This document shows positions 57,466 to 64,000 of a DNA stretch of 64,000 nucleotides, in pieces (the stretch's first letter is position 1; every line of letters starts with the position of its first letter). The translations under genes and the position numbers were made by a program. The notes below the pieces were generated by a model that was given only the letters and a program-made list of their open reading frames with translations, was not told the DNA's origin and did no database searches. Origin of the DNA: an uncultured Ectothiorhodospiraceae bacterium (GTDB taxonomy: Bacteria; Pseudomonadota; Gammaproteobacteria; UBA6429; Thiohalophilaceae); the NCBI GenBank assembly GCA_947258695.1, contig CAMYJG010000002.1:1-64000 (forward strand). The letters are read 5' to 3'.

Positions 57466-59226
57466 ATGACCAAGCAATCTCAAAATAATGATGCTGTTAT
57501 CGTTTATCGCCGGCTTTTATCTTATGCAGTACCTTATTGGAAAATCTTCGTTCTTGCCGTAATTGGTATGGTTATTTACGCAGGGACCGAAGTCTCTTTT
57601 GCCCAGATTTTAGAACCAATGATGGATGGCGGATTTGTTGAAAAAGATCCTGAGTCCATGTTCTGGGTACCAATCTTAATGGTGGTTATATTTTCTGTTC
57701 GAATTATCGGTACCTTCCTGTCTGAATATGGCATGGCGATGGTTGCGCGAGGTGTTATACGTGACTTACGTGCAAAAATTTTCAACAAGGTGATGAATTT
57801 ACCAACCAGTTACTTTGATAAAACGTCTTCAGGTTCAGTTTTATCGAAAATGATATATGACATTGAACAAATTGCAGCCGCCACTTCAAATGTTGTTATT
57901 GTATTAATAAGAGACGGCATTACCGTTATTGGGTTATTAGTTTGGATGTTGTACAGAAACCCATTATTAACTTTAATCTTATTTGTTATAGCGCCATTTG
58001 CGATTGCCATTGTTTATGCTATTAGTAAGCGCTTTCGTGTCATTAATACCCGTATTCAAAACTCCATGGGTGGTGTTACTGATATCACTGAAGAAGCGAT
58101 TAAGGCAAACCAGGAAATAAAAATGTTTGGCGGGCAAGAATTTGAAACACATCGTTTTTCAGTAACAAATGAATATAATCGACGTCAACACCTGAAAATT
58201 GTTGCTACAAATGCTATTAGCAGTCCTATAGTACAGTTGATCGTAGTTATTGCTTTAGCAGTTATGATATCACTGGCAACTAACCCGGAATATCTTCCTG
58301 GTATGACAGCCGGTAAATTTGTTGCTTTTATGATGGGTATGGTTTTGTTGTTACAACATGCCAAGCGCTTGACGACCATTAATATGACTCTGCAACGTGG
58401 TATTGCTGCGGCACAAAGTGTTTTTAGTTTTATTGATATTGAAGATGAGATTGATCTGGGCAAAAAGGAGATTAAAAATATAAAAGGCGACGTTAAATTT
58501 GAACATGTTAACTTCAAATATAATGATGAGGCTGATGTTTTATCTGATATCTCTTTAACAATAAATGCAGGCGAGACGGTTGCTTTTGTTGGGCGCTCTG
58601 GAGCAGGTAAATCAACTTTGGTAAGTTTATTAGCACGTTTTTATGATAAGACTAGCGGTAGTATTAAAATTGATGGATATGATATTGATAACTTAAGCCT
58701 GGCTAATCTGAGAAGCCATATTGCACTGGTTAGCCAAAATGTCACTTTATTTAATGATACGGTTGCCCATAATATTGCCTATAGTGATCTTGAAAATCTC
58801 GATAATGATAAAATAATAAGTGCTGCTAAAGCTGCCAATGCTTATGACTTTATTGAAAGCTTACCGGATGGATTTGATACCATAGTCGGAGAAGATGGTG
58901 TGTTATTGTCCGGCGGTCAAAGACAGCGGATTGCGATTGCACGGGCAATATTTAAGAATGCCCCGATCCTGATTTTAGATGAGGCGACATCAGCGCTGGA
59001 CACGGAATCAGAACGTCATATTCAAACTGCACTCGATGCCTTAATTAAAACCAGGACTACTTTGGTTATCGCTCATCGATTATCAACCATTGAGGAAGCC
59101 GATAAGATCGTTGTTTTGGATAAAGGAAAAATCGTTGAATTGGGAACGCATAAAGAACTTATTAGCAAAGATGGTCATTATGCTGCGCTTCATCAAATTC
59201 AGTTTAAAACTGAAAATGCCAGTTAA
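57466..59226 (+). CDS. msbA: Lipid A export ATP-binding/permease MsbA
   Basis: 586 aa. Six membrane helices in the first 310 residues and one nucleotide-binding domain: Walker A GRSGAGKSTLVSLLA, signature LLSGGQRQRIAIARA, Walker B ILILDEATSALD and H-loop LVIAHRLSTIEEAD. It flips lipid A core to the periplasmic leaflet. Two bp behind exbD and 25 bp before lpxK, one operon. Confidence 0.95.
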   Translation: MTKQSQNNDAVIVYRRLLSYAVPYWKIFVLAVIGMVIYAGTEVSFAQILEPMMDGGFVEKDPESMFWVPILMVVIFSVRIIGTFLSEYGMAMVARGVIRDLRAKIFNKVMNLPTSYFDKTSSGSVLSKMIYDIEQIAAATSNVVIVLIRDGITVIGLLVWMLYRNPLLTLILFVIAPFAIAIVYAISKRFRVINTRIQNSMGGVTDITEEAIKANQEIKMFGGQEFETHRFSVTNEYNRRQHLKIVATNAISSPIVQLIVVIALAVMISLATNPEYLPGMTAGKFVAFMMGMVLLLQHAKRLTTINMTLQRGIAAAQSVFSFIDIEDEIDLGKKEIKNIKGDVKFEHVNFKYNDEADVLSDISLTINAGETVAFVGRSGAGKSTLVSLLARFYDKTSGSIKIDGYDIDNLSLANLRSHIALVSQNVTLFNDTVAHNIAYSDLENLDNDKIISAAKAANAYDFIESLPDGFDTIVGEDGVLLSGGQRQRIAIARAIFKNAPILILDEATSALDTESERHIQTALDALIKTRTTLVIAHRLSTIEEADKIVVLDKGKIVELGTHKELISKDGHYAALHQIQFKTENAS

Positions 59227-59251
59227 AAAATAAAGCAGTAAATATAAAATT

Positions 59252-60250
59252 ATGCTGATAAAAAAAATAGAAAAATCCTGGTATAACAAAAATGGACTTA
59301 CCACACTGCTTCAGCCTTTATCATGGATGTACTGCATATTAGTTCAATTTAGACGTTTATTATACCGTTTAAAAATATTGCGAACTACACAGCTTAATGT
59401 GCCAATTATCGTGGTTGGAAATATAACGGTAGGTGGTACAGGTAAAACACCATTGGTCATTGAATTGGCAAATTTATTGAAAAAACATGGTTATAGGCCA
59501 GGTATTATTAGTCGTGGCTATGGAGGAAAAGCACGTACCTGGCCACAACAGGTTCGCTGGGATGGTGATCCTACCATGGTTGGTGATGAGGCTATTCTTA
59601 TTGCTCGCCGTACACGTTGTCCTATGGCGGTAGGGCCAGAACGTGTTGCATCAGCAAAAGCATTACTACAATACACTGACTGTAATGTCATTATCAGTGA
59701 TGATGGCTTACAACACTATGCGCTTGGTCGTGATATTGAGATAGCCGTTATTGATGGTACACGACGCTATGGAAACGAAAATTGTTTACCTGCTGGCCCG
59801 TTACGTGAGCCAATTAAACGACTGGAGCAGGTAAATTTTAGAATAACAAATGGTGTTGCAGGTCCTGATGAGTTTGCGATGAAATATAAAGCAGAAACAT
59901 TACGTCGTGCTGATGATCCCGCGGTCACCCTGGATATTTCTTCTTTACAAAACCAAACGGTTCATGCAATAGCGGGAATTGGTAATCCGCAACGATTTTT
60001 TGATAGCCTTAAATTAAGTGGCCTGGATATTATTGAACATGCATTTCCCGATCATTACCCGTTTAAGAAATCTGATTTAGATTTTGGAGAAATTCAGCCT
60101 ATTGTTATTACTGAAAAAGATGCAGTAAAGTGTCAGCGTTTTTATTTACATAATGTCTGGTATCAACCGATTAAAGCGATACTGGATAATCAATTTACTG
60201 AACAATTATTAGTTATACTTGAGAGAATCAATGGACAAAAAACTACTTGA
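59252..60250 (+). CDS. lpxK: Tetraacyldisaccharide 4'-kinase
   Basis: 332 aa. Membrane-associated kinase that phosphorylates the lipid A precursor. Walker [21 protein letters not shown] (about residues 52-71) and downstream [32 protein letters not shown], and [11 protein letters not shown] are intact. The N-terminal helix anchors it. It overlaps the ycaR gene by 20 bp. Confidence 0.95.
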   Translation: MLIKKIEKSWYNKNGLTTLLQPLSWMYCILVQFRRLLYRLKILRTTQLNVPIIVVGNITVGGTGKTPLVIELANLLKKHGYRPGIISRGYGGKARTWPQQVRWDGDPTMVGDEAILIARRTRCPMAVGPERVASAKALLQYTDCNVIISDDGLQHYALGRDIEIAVIDGTRRYGNENCLPAGPLREPIKRLEQVNFRITNGVAGPDEFAMKYKAETLRRADDPAVTLDISSLQNQTVHAIAGIGNPQRFFDSLKLSGLDIIEHAFPDHYPFKKSDLDFGEIQPIVITEKDAVKCQRFYLHNVWYQPIKAILDNQFTEQLLVILERINGQKTT

Positions 60251-60413
60251 TATTCTGGCCTGTCCGGTTTGCAAAGGGCCGTTGGTCTATTTAAAGAAAA
60301 AAAATGAGCTTGTTTGTAAAGCCGACAGGCTGGGCTTTCCTATACGCGATGATATTCCAGTTATGCTTGAAGAAGAAGCAAGGCAATTACCTGCAGATGA
60401 AGAAGTATCCTAG
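60231..60413 (+). CDS. ycaR: Trm112/YcaR family small protein
   Basis: 60 aa from ATG 60231. [20 protein letters not shown] ... [20 protein letters not shown] is the Trm112-like pattern with a CPxC pair; it overlaps the end of lpxK by 20 bp, the usual lpxK-ycaR arrangement (kdsB often follows but is not here). Role uncertain. Confidence 0.88.
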   Translation: MDKKLLDILACPVCKGPLVYLKKKNELVCKADRLGFPIRDDIPVMLEEEARQLPADEEVS

Positions 60414-60439
60414 TAATTATTAACGCTTGTTTTAGACAG

Positions 60440-60712
60440 TTATAATAAATCAAGCGATAAAAATAATTCACTTAGTTCTTTTTTATCACCGGATAAAATA
60501 GGGATACAGTGAATTTCAGGTACGCGTCGATGAGCATGTCCATGCTGATCTTTTTGTATGTTGTTTTCATTGTTTTGCAACACTAAAGACGGTCCATCTT
60601 CGAGTATTTCAATTACCTGGCAAGATTTATTATTATAGCTGAGTCTTATACCAATCATTCCTCGTAATTGTTCCAGGGTGATTTCTATTTCGGGCATTAA
60701 GGTGTCATCCAT
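60440..60712 (-). CDS. Uncharacterised 90-aa protein linked to AmrS
   Basis: 90 aa. PEIEITLEQLRGMIGIRLSYNNKSCQVIEI then LEDGPSLVLQNNENN and PEIHCIPILSGDKKE suggest a small beta-barrel (SH3-like) fold with one helix at the N-terminus. The residues HGHAHRRVPEIHCIP are notable for three His and a Cys. Starts 13 bp after the AmrS stop on the same strand, so co-transcribed. No function known to me. Confidence 0.6.
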   Translation of the reverse strand: MDDTLMPEIEITLEQLRGMIGIRLSYNNKSCQVIEILEDGPSLVLQNNENNIQKDQHGHAHRRVPEIHCIPILSGDKKELSELFLSLDLL

Positions 60713-60725
60713 GTAAAATTAATAT

Positions 60726-61805
60726 TTAACCTGCCATTCTCACAGGAAGGCGTTTTGCACCCCAGTTACCAGGGTTTTCTTCAAAAACGCCAGCGACTTT
60801 AGTGCCACAGGAATGACAGCAGCCTTCAGAATTCAAGTTCCATTTTCCTAACACATACCAGTCACGCTCTATAAGTAGTTCACCACACTTATGACACCAG
60901 GTACTATCTGCGTCGCGATTATGAACATTACCGACATAGGCATAACGCACGCCTGCTTTGATTGCGATATCTCTTGCCATTACCAAGGTTGATGGTGCCG
61001 TTGATGGATAATCCATCATCTTAAAGTCAGGATGAAAAGCACTAAAGTGCATAGGCATGTCGGGTCCAAGATTTTCTACAACCCACTCACACATTTCAGT
61101 TAATTCTTTTTCAGAGTCATTCTCGCCAGGAATAATAAGCGTGGTGGTTTCTAACCAGCAATCAGTTTCATGCTTAATATATTTTAATGTATCAAGCACC
61201 GGTTCAAGGTGTGAACCGGTTATTTTATGATAAAAACGTTCTGTAAACGCTTTTAAATCTACATTTGCTGCATCCATCCATTGATAAAACTCAGCACGTG
61301 GCTCTGGGCTGACATAGCCCGCTGTGACCGCGACTGATTTTATATCTTTCTCTCGGCAGGCTTTTGCGACATCAATGGCATATTCATGAAATATGACAGG
61401 ATCGTTATAGGTATAGGCAACACTTCGGCATCCATGTTCAGCCGCGGCATTTGCTATCATTTCAGGAGTCGCTGCATCTGCCAGGGTATCTGTTTCACGT
61501 GATTTACTGATATCCCAATTTTGGCAAAATTTACAGGCCAAATTACAACCTGCTGTACCAAATGAAAAAACGGGAGTGCCAGGCAAAAAGTGATTTAACG
61601 GTTTTTTTTCAATCGGATCAATACAAAAGCCACTGGAGCGGCCATAGGTAGTCAGAACTAATTCATTGTTTTGATTGGCACGAACAAAACACAGGCCTTG
61701 TTGTCCCTCATGTAATTTACATTCCCGAGGACACAAATCACATTGAACCCGGCCGTCATCTAAAAGGTGCCAGTATTTAGTTTTAACTATTGATGGATCA
61801 GACAT
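60726..61805 (-). CDS. amrS: AmmeMemoRadiSam system radical SAM enzyme
   Basis: 359 aa. Radical SAM cluster motif CNLACKFCQNWDIS (CxxxCxxC, about residue 87), preceded by CDLCPRECKLHEGQQGLCFV. Then SVAYTYNDPVIFHEYA and DLKAFTERFYHKITG, as in pyruvate-formate-lyase-activase-like enzymes. The C-terminus has a zinc-ribbon-like CHKCGELLIERD...CCHSCGT. Divergent from amrB. The chemical reaction is not established in the family. Confidence 0.9.
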   Translation of the reverse strand: MSDPSIVKTKYWHLLDDGRVQCDLCPRECKLHEGQQGLCFVRANQNNELVLTTYGRSSGFCIDPIEKKPLNHFLPGTPVFSFGTAGCNLACKFCQNWDISKSRETDTLADAATPEMIANAAAEHGCRSVAYTYNDPVIFHEYAIDVAKACREKDIKSVAVTAGYVSPEPRAEFYQWMDAANVDLKAFTERFYHKITGSHLEPVLDTLKYIKHETDCWLETTTLIIPGENDSEKELTEMCEWVVENLGPDMPMHFSAFHPDFKMMDYPSTAPSTLVMARDIAIKAGVRYAYVGNVHNRDADSTWCHKCGELLIERDWYVLGKWNLNSEGCCHSCGTKVAGVFEENPGNWGAKRLPVRMAG

Positions 61806-61874
61806 GGTTTCACCACTATTATTGAGTATATGTACTACATAAAGGCAGACCGTAACTATTTCAATATATTTAGA

Positions 61875-61902
61875 TTGAAAGTATAAAAATAATCCCTATT
61901 AT
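61875..61902 (+). promoter_or_regulatory. Putative sigma-70 promoter upstream of amrB
   Basis: TTGAAA (61875-61880), 16-nt spacer, TATTAT (61897-61902), 65 bp before the amrB ATG. Five of six -35 bases and four of six -10 bases fit the consensus. The 162-bp divergent gap to amrS shows nothing else clear. Confidence 0.4.
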
Positions 61903-61967
61903 TATATTAGTACAACAAATTAACTTTGTAACATTCTCTATTGCGAATATTTTAAGGAAAGTTTGTT

Positions 61968-62756
61968 ATGAATCAAATTAGACCGCCTGCAGTCGCGGGG
62001 ATGTTTTACCCCGCAAGTAACAGAACACTCAAAAGTGATATTCAGCACTATTTGCATGAGGCTGACTGTGTGCAAGTAACTAATCCTAAAGCGATTATTG
62101 TTCCACACGCAGGTTATATGTATTCGGGGCCAATTGCTGCATCTGCTTATAAACAGTTGATTCCTTTAAAAGAAAAAATAAAGCGTGTTGTTTTGCTGGG
62201 GCCAGCACACCGTGTTGCTTTTCATGGGTTAGCTGTTCCAGAGTCAGATACGTTTAATACACCACTGGGGAATATTCCCATCGATCAAAAAGGCATAGAG
62301 TCACTTGCTATGCTGCCCCAGGTTATTGTTTCTGAACAAGCTCACCAGGAGGAGCATAGCCTGGAAGTACAACTGCCATTTTTACAGGAGATCTTGCATG
62401 AATTTTCTCTTGTCCCGCTGGTAGTCGGTGAGGCAGAACGTGACGAGGTGGCAGAAGTTATCAGTAAACTGTGGGGTGATGAGCATACCCTAATTGTTAT
62501 TAGTACAGATTTGAGTCACTACCACGGATATAATGAAGCAAAGCAACTTGATAGTGCGACCAGTGACTCTATTGTTAATTTAAAACCTGATCTTATTGGC
62601 TATGAAGATGCTTGTGGACGTAACGGTTTGAAAGGTTTGTTAACCGTTGCTGAAGAGAAAGGTCTGTCAATCGAACTACTTGATTTAAGAAATTCTGGCG
62701 ATACAGCAGGTGATAAAAGTCGTGTTGTTGGTTACGGTGCTTATGTCCTCCATTAG
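61968..62756 (+). CDS. amrB: AmmeMemoRadiSam system protein B (MEMO1-like)
   Basis: 262 aa, whole MEMO domain. PPAVAGMFYPASN and IVPHAGYMYSGPIAAS at the N-terminus, GPAHRVAFHGLAVP, QAHQEEHSLEVQLPFLQE, and ISTDLSHYHGYNEA carry the conserved His/Asp/Glu residues that resemble a non-haem iron or dioxygenase-like site. AAGGAAAG upstream of ATG 61968. Overlaps the AMMECR1 gene by 14 bp. Confidence 0.9.
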   Translation: MNQIRPPAVAGMFYPASNRTLKSDIQHYLHEADCVQVTNPKAIIVPHAGYMYSGPIAASAYKQLIPLKEKIKRVVLLGPAHRVAFHGLAVPESDTFNTPLGNIPIDQKGIESLAMLPQVIVSEQAHQEEHSLEVQLPFLQEILHEFSLVPLVVGEAERDEVAEVISKLWGDEHTLIVISTDLSHYHGYNEAKQLDSATSDSIVNLKPDLIGYEDACGRNGLKGLLTVAEEKGLSIELLDLRNSGDTAGDKSRVVGYGAYVLH

Positions 62757-63306
62757 TCTTACAAAGGAAGAACAGCAAGTTTGTCACCAGGTCGCCAGAG
62801 ATTCTATAGAGTATGGATTGTTACACGGTAAAAAACTCACTGTAAATACAGATGAGTATCCTCAACCCTTGCAACAAAAGTATGCAAGTTTTGTCACTTT
62901 ACATATTGATAGTGTATTACGTGGTTGTATTGGTGCGCTTGAAGCCTATCAACCTTTAATTAATGACATCTCGGAACATGCTTTTGCTGCAGCCTTTAGT
63001 GATCCACGGTTTCCAGCATTAACGAACAATGAATTTGATTTTATCGATATCGAAATTTCAGTTCTTGGTAAACCAGAGCCAGTTATGTTTGAAGATGAAG
63101 AAGATTTGCTTAATAAAATACGTCCCGGTATTGATGGCTTAATCCTTGAATCGGGATACCATCGGGGCACTTTTTTACCTTCTGTTTGGGAACAATTACC
63201 CGAAAAAAATGACTTTTTTCAACATCTAAAAATGAAAGCAGGTTTAGCTACTGACTGGTGGGATAACAACGCTAAGGTAAGCCGTTACGAAACGTTTTCT
63301 TTTTAG
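62743..63306 (+). CDS. amrA: AmmeMemoRadiSam system protein A (AMMECR1-like)
   Basis: 187 aa from ATG 62743 (MSSISLTKEEQQVCHQVARD); an upstream ATG at 62710 would overlap amrB more. The signature LRGCIGALEAYQPL (about residues 52-65), then AFAAAFSDPRFPALTNNEF and ISVLGKPEP, matches AMMECR1. Function unknown, but the three domains form a conserved set in bacteria, archaea and as separate human proteins. Confidence 0.9.
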   Translation: MSSISLTKEEQQVCHQVARDSIEYGLLHGKKLTVNTDEYPQPLQQKYASFVTLHIDSVLRGCIGALEAYQPLINDISEHAFAAAFSDPRFPALTNNEFDFIDIEISVLGKPEPVMFEDEEDLLNKIRPGIDGLILESGYHRGTFLPSVWEQLPEKNDFFQHLKMKAGLATDWWDNNAKVSRYETFSF

Positions 63307-63413
63307 TTCTGTATTTTTTCTTCTTATTTAAAGCAGTTGATTTTAGCATCCTATCAACGTAAATTAATTGTCTTATTAATAAATTAGAGCGCTAAACTGT
63401 AGCAGGGTATTTT

Positions 63414-64000
63414 ATGATAGAACACATTGATTCACTTGAAGATCTGAATAAACATATACCTCTAAAGGAAAAACTCGTTAGTGTTCACCAGGAAATCAAA
63501 AAAAACTTACCTTTCATATGCAGAATAGCAGTCGCAATCTATGATCCTGAAACCCGGGTTTTAAGAACATTTATTCATAGTAGTGAAGATGATAATCCTC
63601 TGGAAAATTATCATACTCTTCTTGAGAATGCACCGTCATTAAAAAAAATTATTGATAAGAGGTTGCCTCGGGTGATTAATAATCTACTCACCTTTGATAC
63701 GGATTCAAAAGAGCATTCTAAACGTATTGGTCGGGCAGGTTATGCAGCGAGTTATACCATGCCAATTTTTAATGATGGTAATTTTCTTGGTTTTATTTTT
63801 TTTAATTCGCGTGAAACAGATGTGTTTGATGAGCATGTACTCAGCCAGGTCGATATTCTGGGGCACATGATATCCTTAATGATAATTAATGAGTTGTCTA
63901 ATATTCAAACTTTAACCGCTGCGTTAAGAACAACCGGAAAACTCACCCATTTAAGAGATCCTGAAACTGGTTCTCATCTCGATAGAATGTCACGCTATAG
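63414..64000 (+). CDS. GAF plus HD-GYP protein, N-terminal part (3' truncated by window)
   Basis: Open from ATG 63414 to the right edge with no stop (about 195 residues). Residues about 15-155 look like a GAF sensor (ICRIAVAIYDPETRVLRTFI, FNDGNFLGFIFFNSRETD), and the last visible part GKLTHLRDPETGSHLDRMSR is the start of an HD-GYP domain (typical 'RDPETGxHxxRxSxYs'). Full proteins of this kind hydrolyse cyclic di-GMP. AGGGTATTTT before the ATG. Confidence 0.75.
   Translation, partial: MIEHIDSLEDLNKHIPLKEKLVSVHQEIKKNLPFICRIAVAIYDPETRVLRTFIHSSEDDNPLENYHTLLENAPSLKKIIDKRLPRVINNLLTFDTDSKEHSKRIGRAGYAASYTMPIFNDGNFLGFIFFNSRETDVFDEHVLSQVDILGHMISLMIINELSNIQTLTAALRTTGKLTHLRDPETGSHLDRMSRY

Noticed and set aside
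63307..63413. FliA promoter before the GAF/HD-GYP gene
   Set aside because: TAAA strings occur but no GCCGATAA-like element follows at 15 nt.
1..64000. tRNA, rRNA, insertion sequences, prophage or integron
   Set aside because: Gaps were read on both strands; none showed a cloverleaf, rRNA sequence, transposase or integrase gene.

Overview
The window is a 64-kb piece of a gammaproteobacterial chromosome, AT-leaning by eye, and almost entirely coding. The organism looks like a motile, aerobic, free-living gammaproteobacterium of the non-enteric type. The supporting evidence is gene order and family content: thrC/recJ/prfB/lysS, sdhCDAB-sdhE-ygfX, nadB facing rpoE-rseA-mucB-rseC-degP-lepA-lepB-rnc-era-recO-pdxJ-acpS, lolCD, exbBD-msbA-lpxK-ycaR, CsiV, and an S-methylthioinosine phosphorylase. 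The sequence alone does not fix the genus. No rRNA, tRNA, CRISPR array, prophage or complete insertion sequence was seen.

Layout. 1-6.3 kb: end of thrC, a COG4255/RpfE-type gene, recJ, prfB with its programmed +1 frameshift, and lysS. 6.5-10.4 kb: an M48 metalloprotease, two small membrane or DUF proteins, an HDOD protein and ygfZ. 10.6-14.5 kb: succinate dehydrogenase with its FAD assembly factor. 14.6-20.9 kb: nadB and the sigma-E envelope-stress operon. 20.9-27.6 kb: lepA to acpS housekeeping operon. 27.6-32.9 kb: an Hpt protein, cysM, rlmD, a CYTH protein, an L,D-transpeptidase, a lipoprotein and nagZ. 33-37.6 kb: an MscS channel, two purine-salvage genes (HPRT and MTI phosphorylase), csiV, def, SirB2 and an unknown gene. 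38-40.3 kb: a secreted rhodanese plus a chemoreceptor. 40.3-47 kb: mfd and a set of small envelope proteins. 47.2-53.9 kb: lolCD, sucCD, a second chemoreceptor and a DUF2062 protein. 53.9-60.4 kb: comEC, exbBD, msbA, lpxK, ycaR. 60.4-63.3 kb: the AmmeMemoRadiSam genes, split over two strands, with an unknown 90-aa partner. 63.4-64 kb: start of a GAF/HD-GYP protein.

How genes work together. Envelope biogenesis and stress are heavily represented (sigma-E operon, lipoprotein export, lipid A transport and phosphorylation, peptidoglycan recycling). A scattered motility/signalling set (HDOD, rhodanese-chemoreceptor, second chemoreceptor) is linked by close matches to the flagellar sigma-28 promoter consensus in front of all three units.

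Most noteworthy observations: (i) three FliA-type promoters, one of them in front of a periplasmic rhodanese-chemoreceptor operon that also has a 17-bp direct repeat flanking a perfect TATAAT; (ii) a very regular array of five triloop mini-hairpins at about 32-bp spacing between lysS and the M48 gene, with a two-unit relative inside a repeat element near 0.6 kb; (iii) an 11-bp perfect inverted repeat overlapping a putative -10 box upstream of an outer-membrane barrel gene; (iv) the divergent AmmeMemoRadiSam locus with an uncharacterised co-directional small gene. None of these has been tested against databases here.
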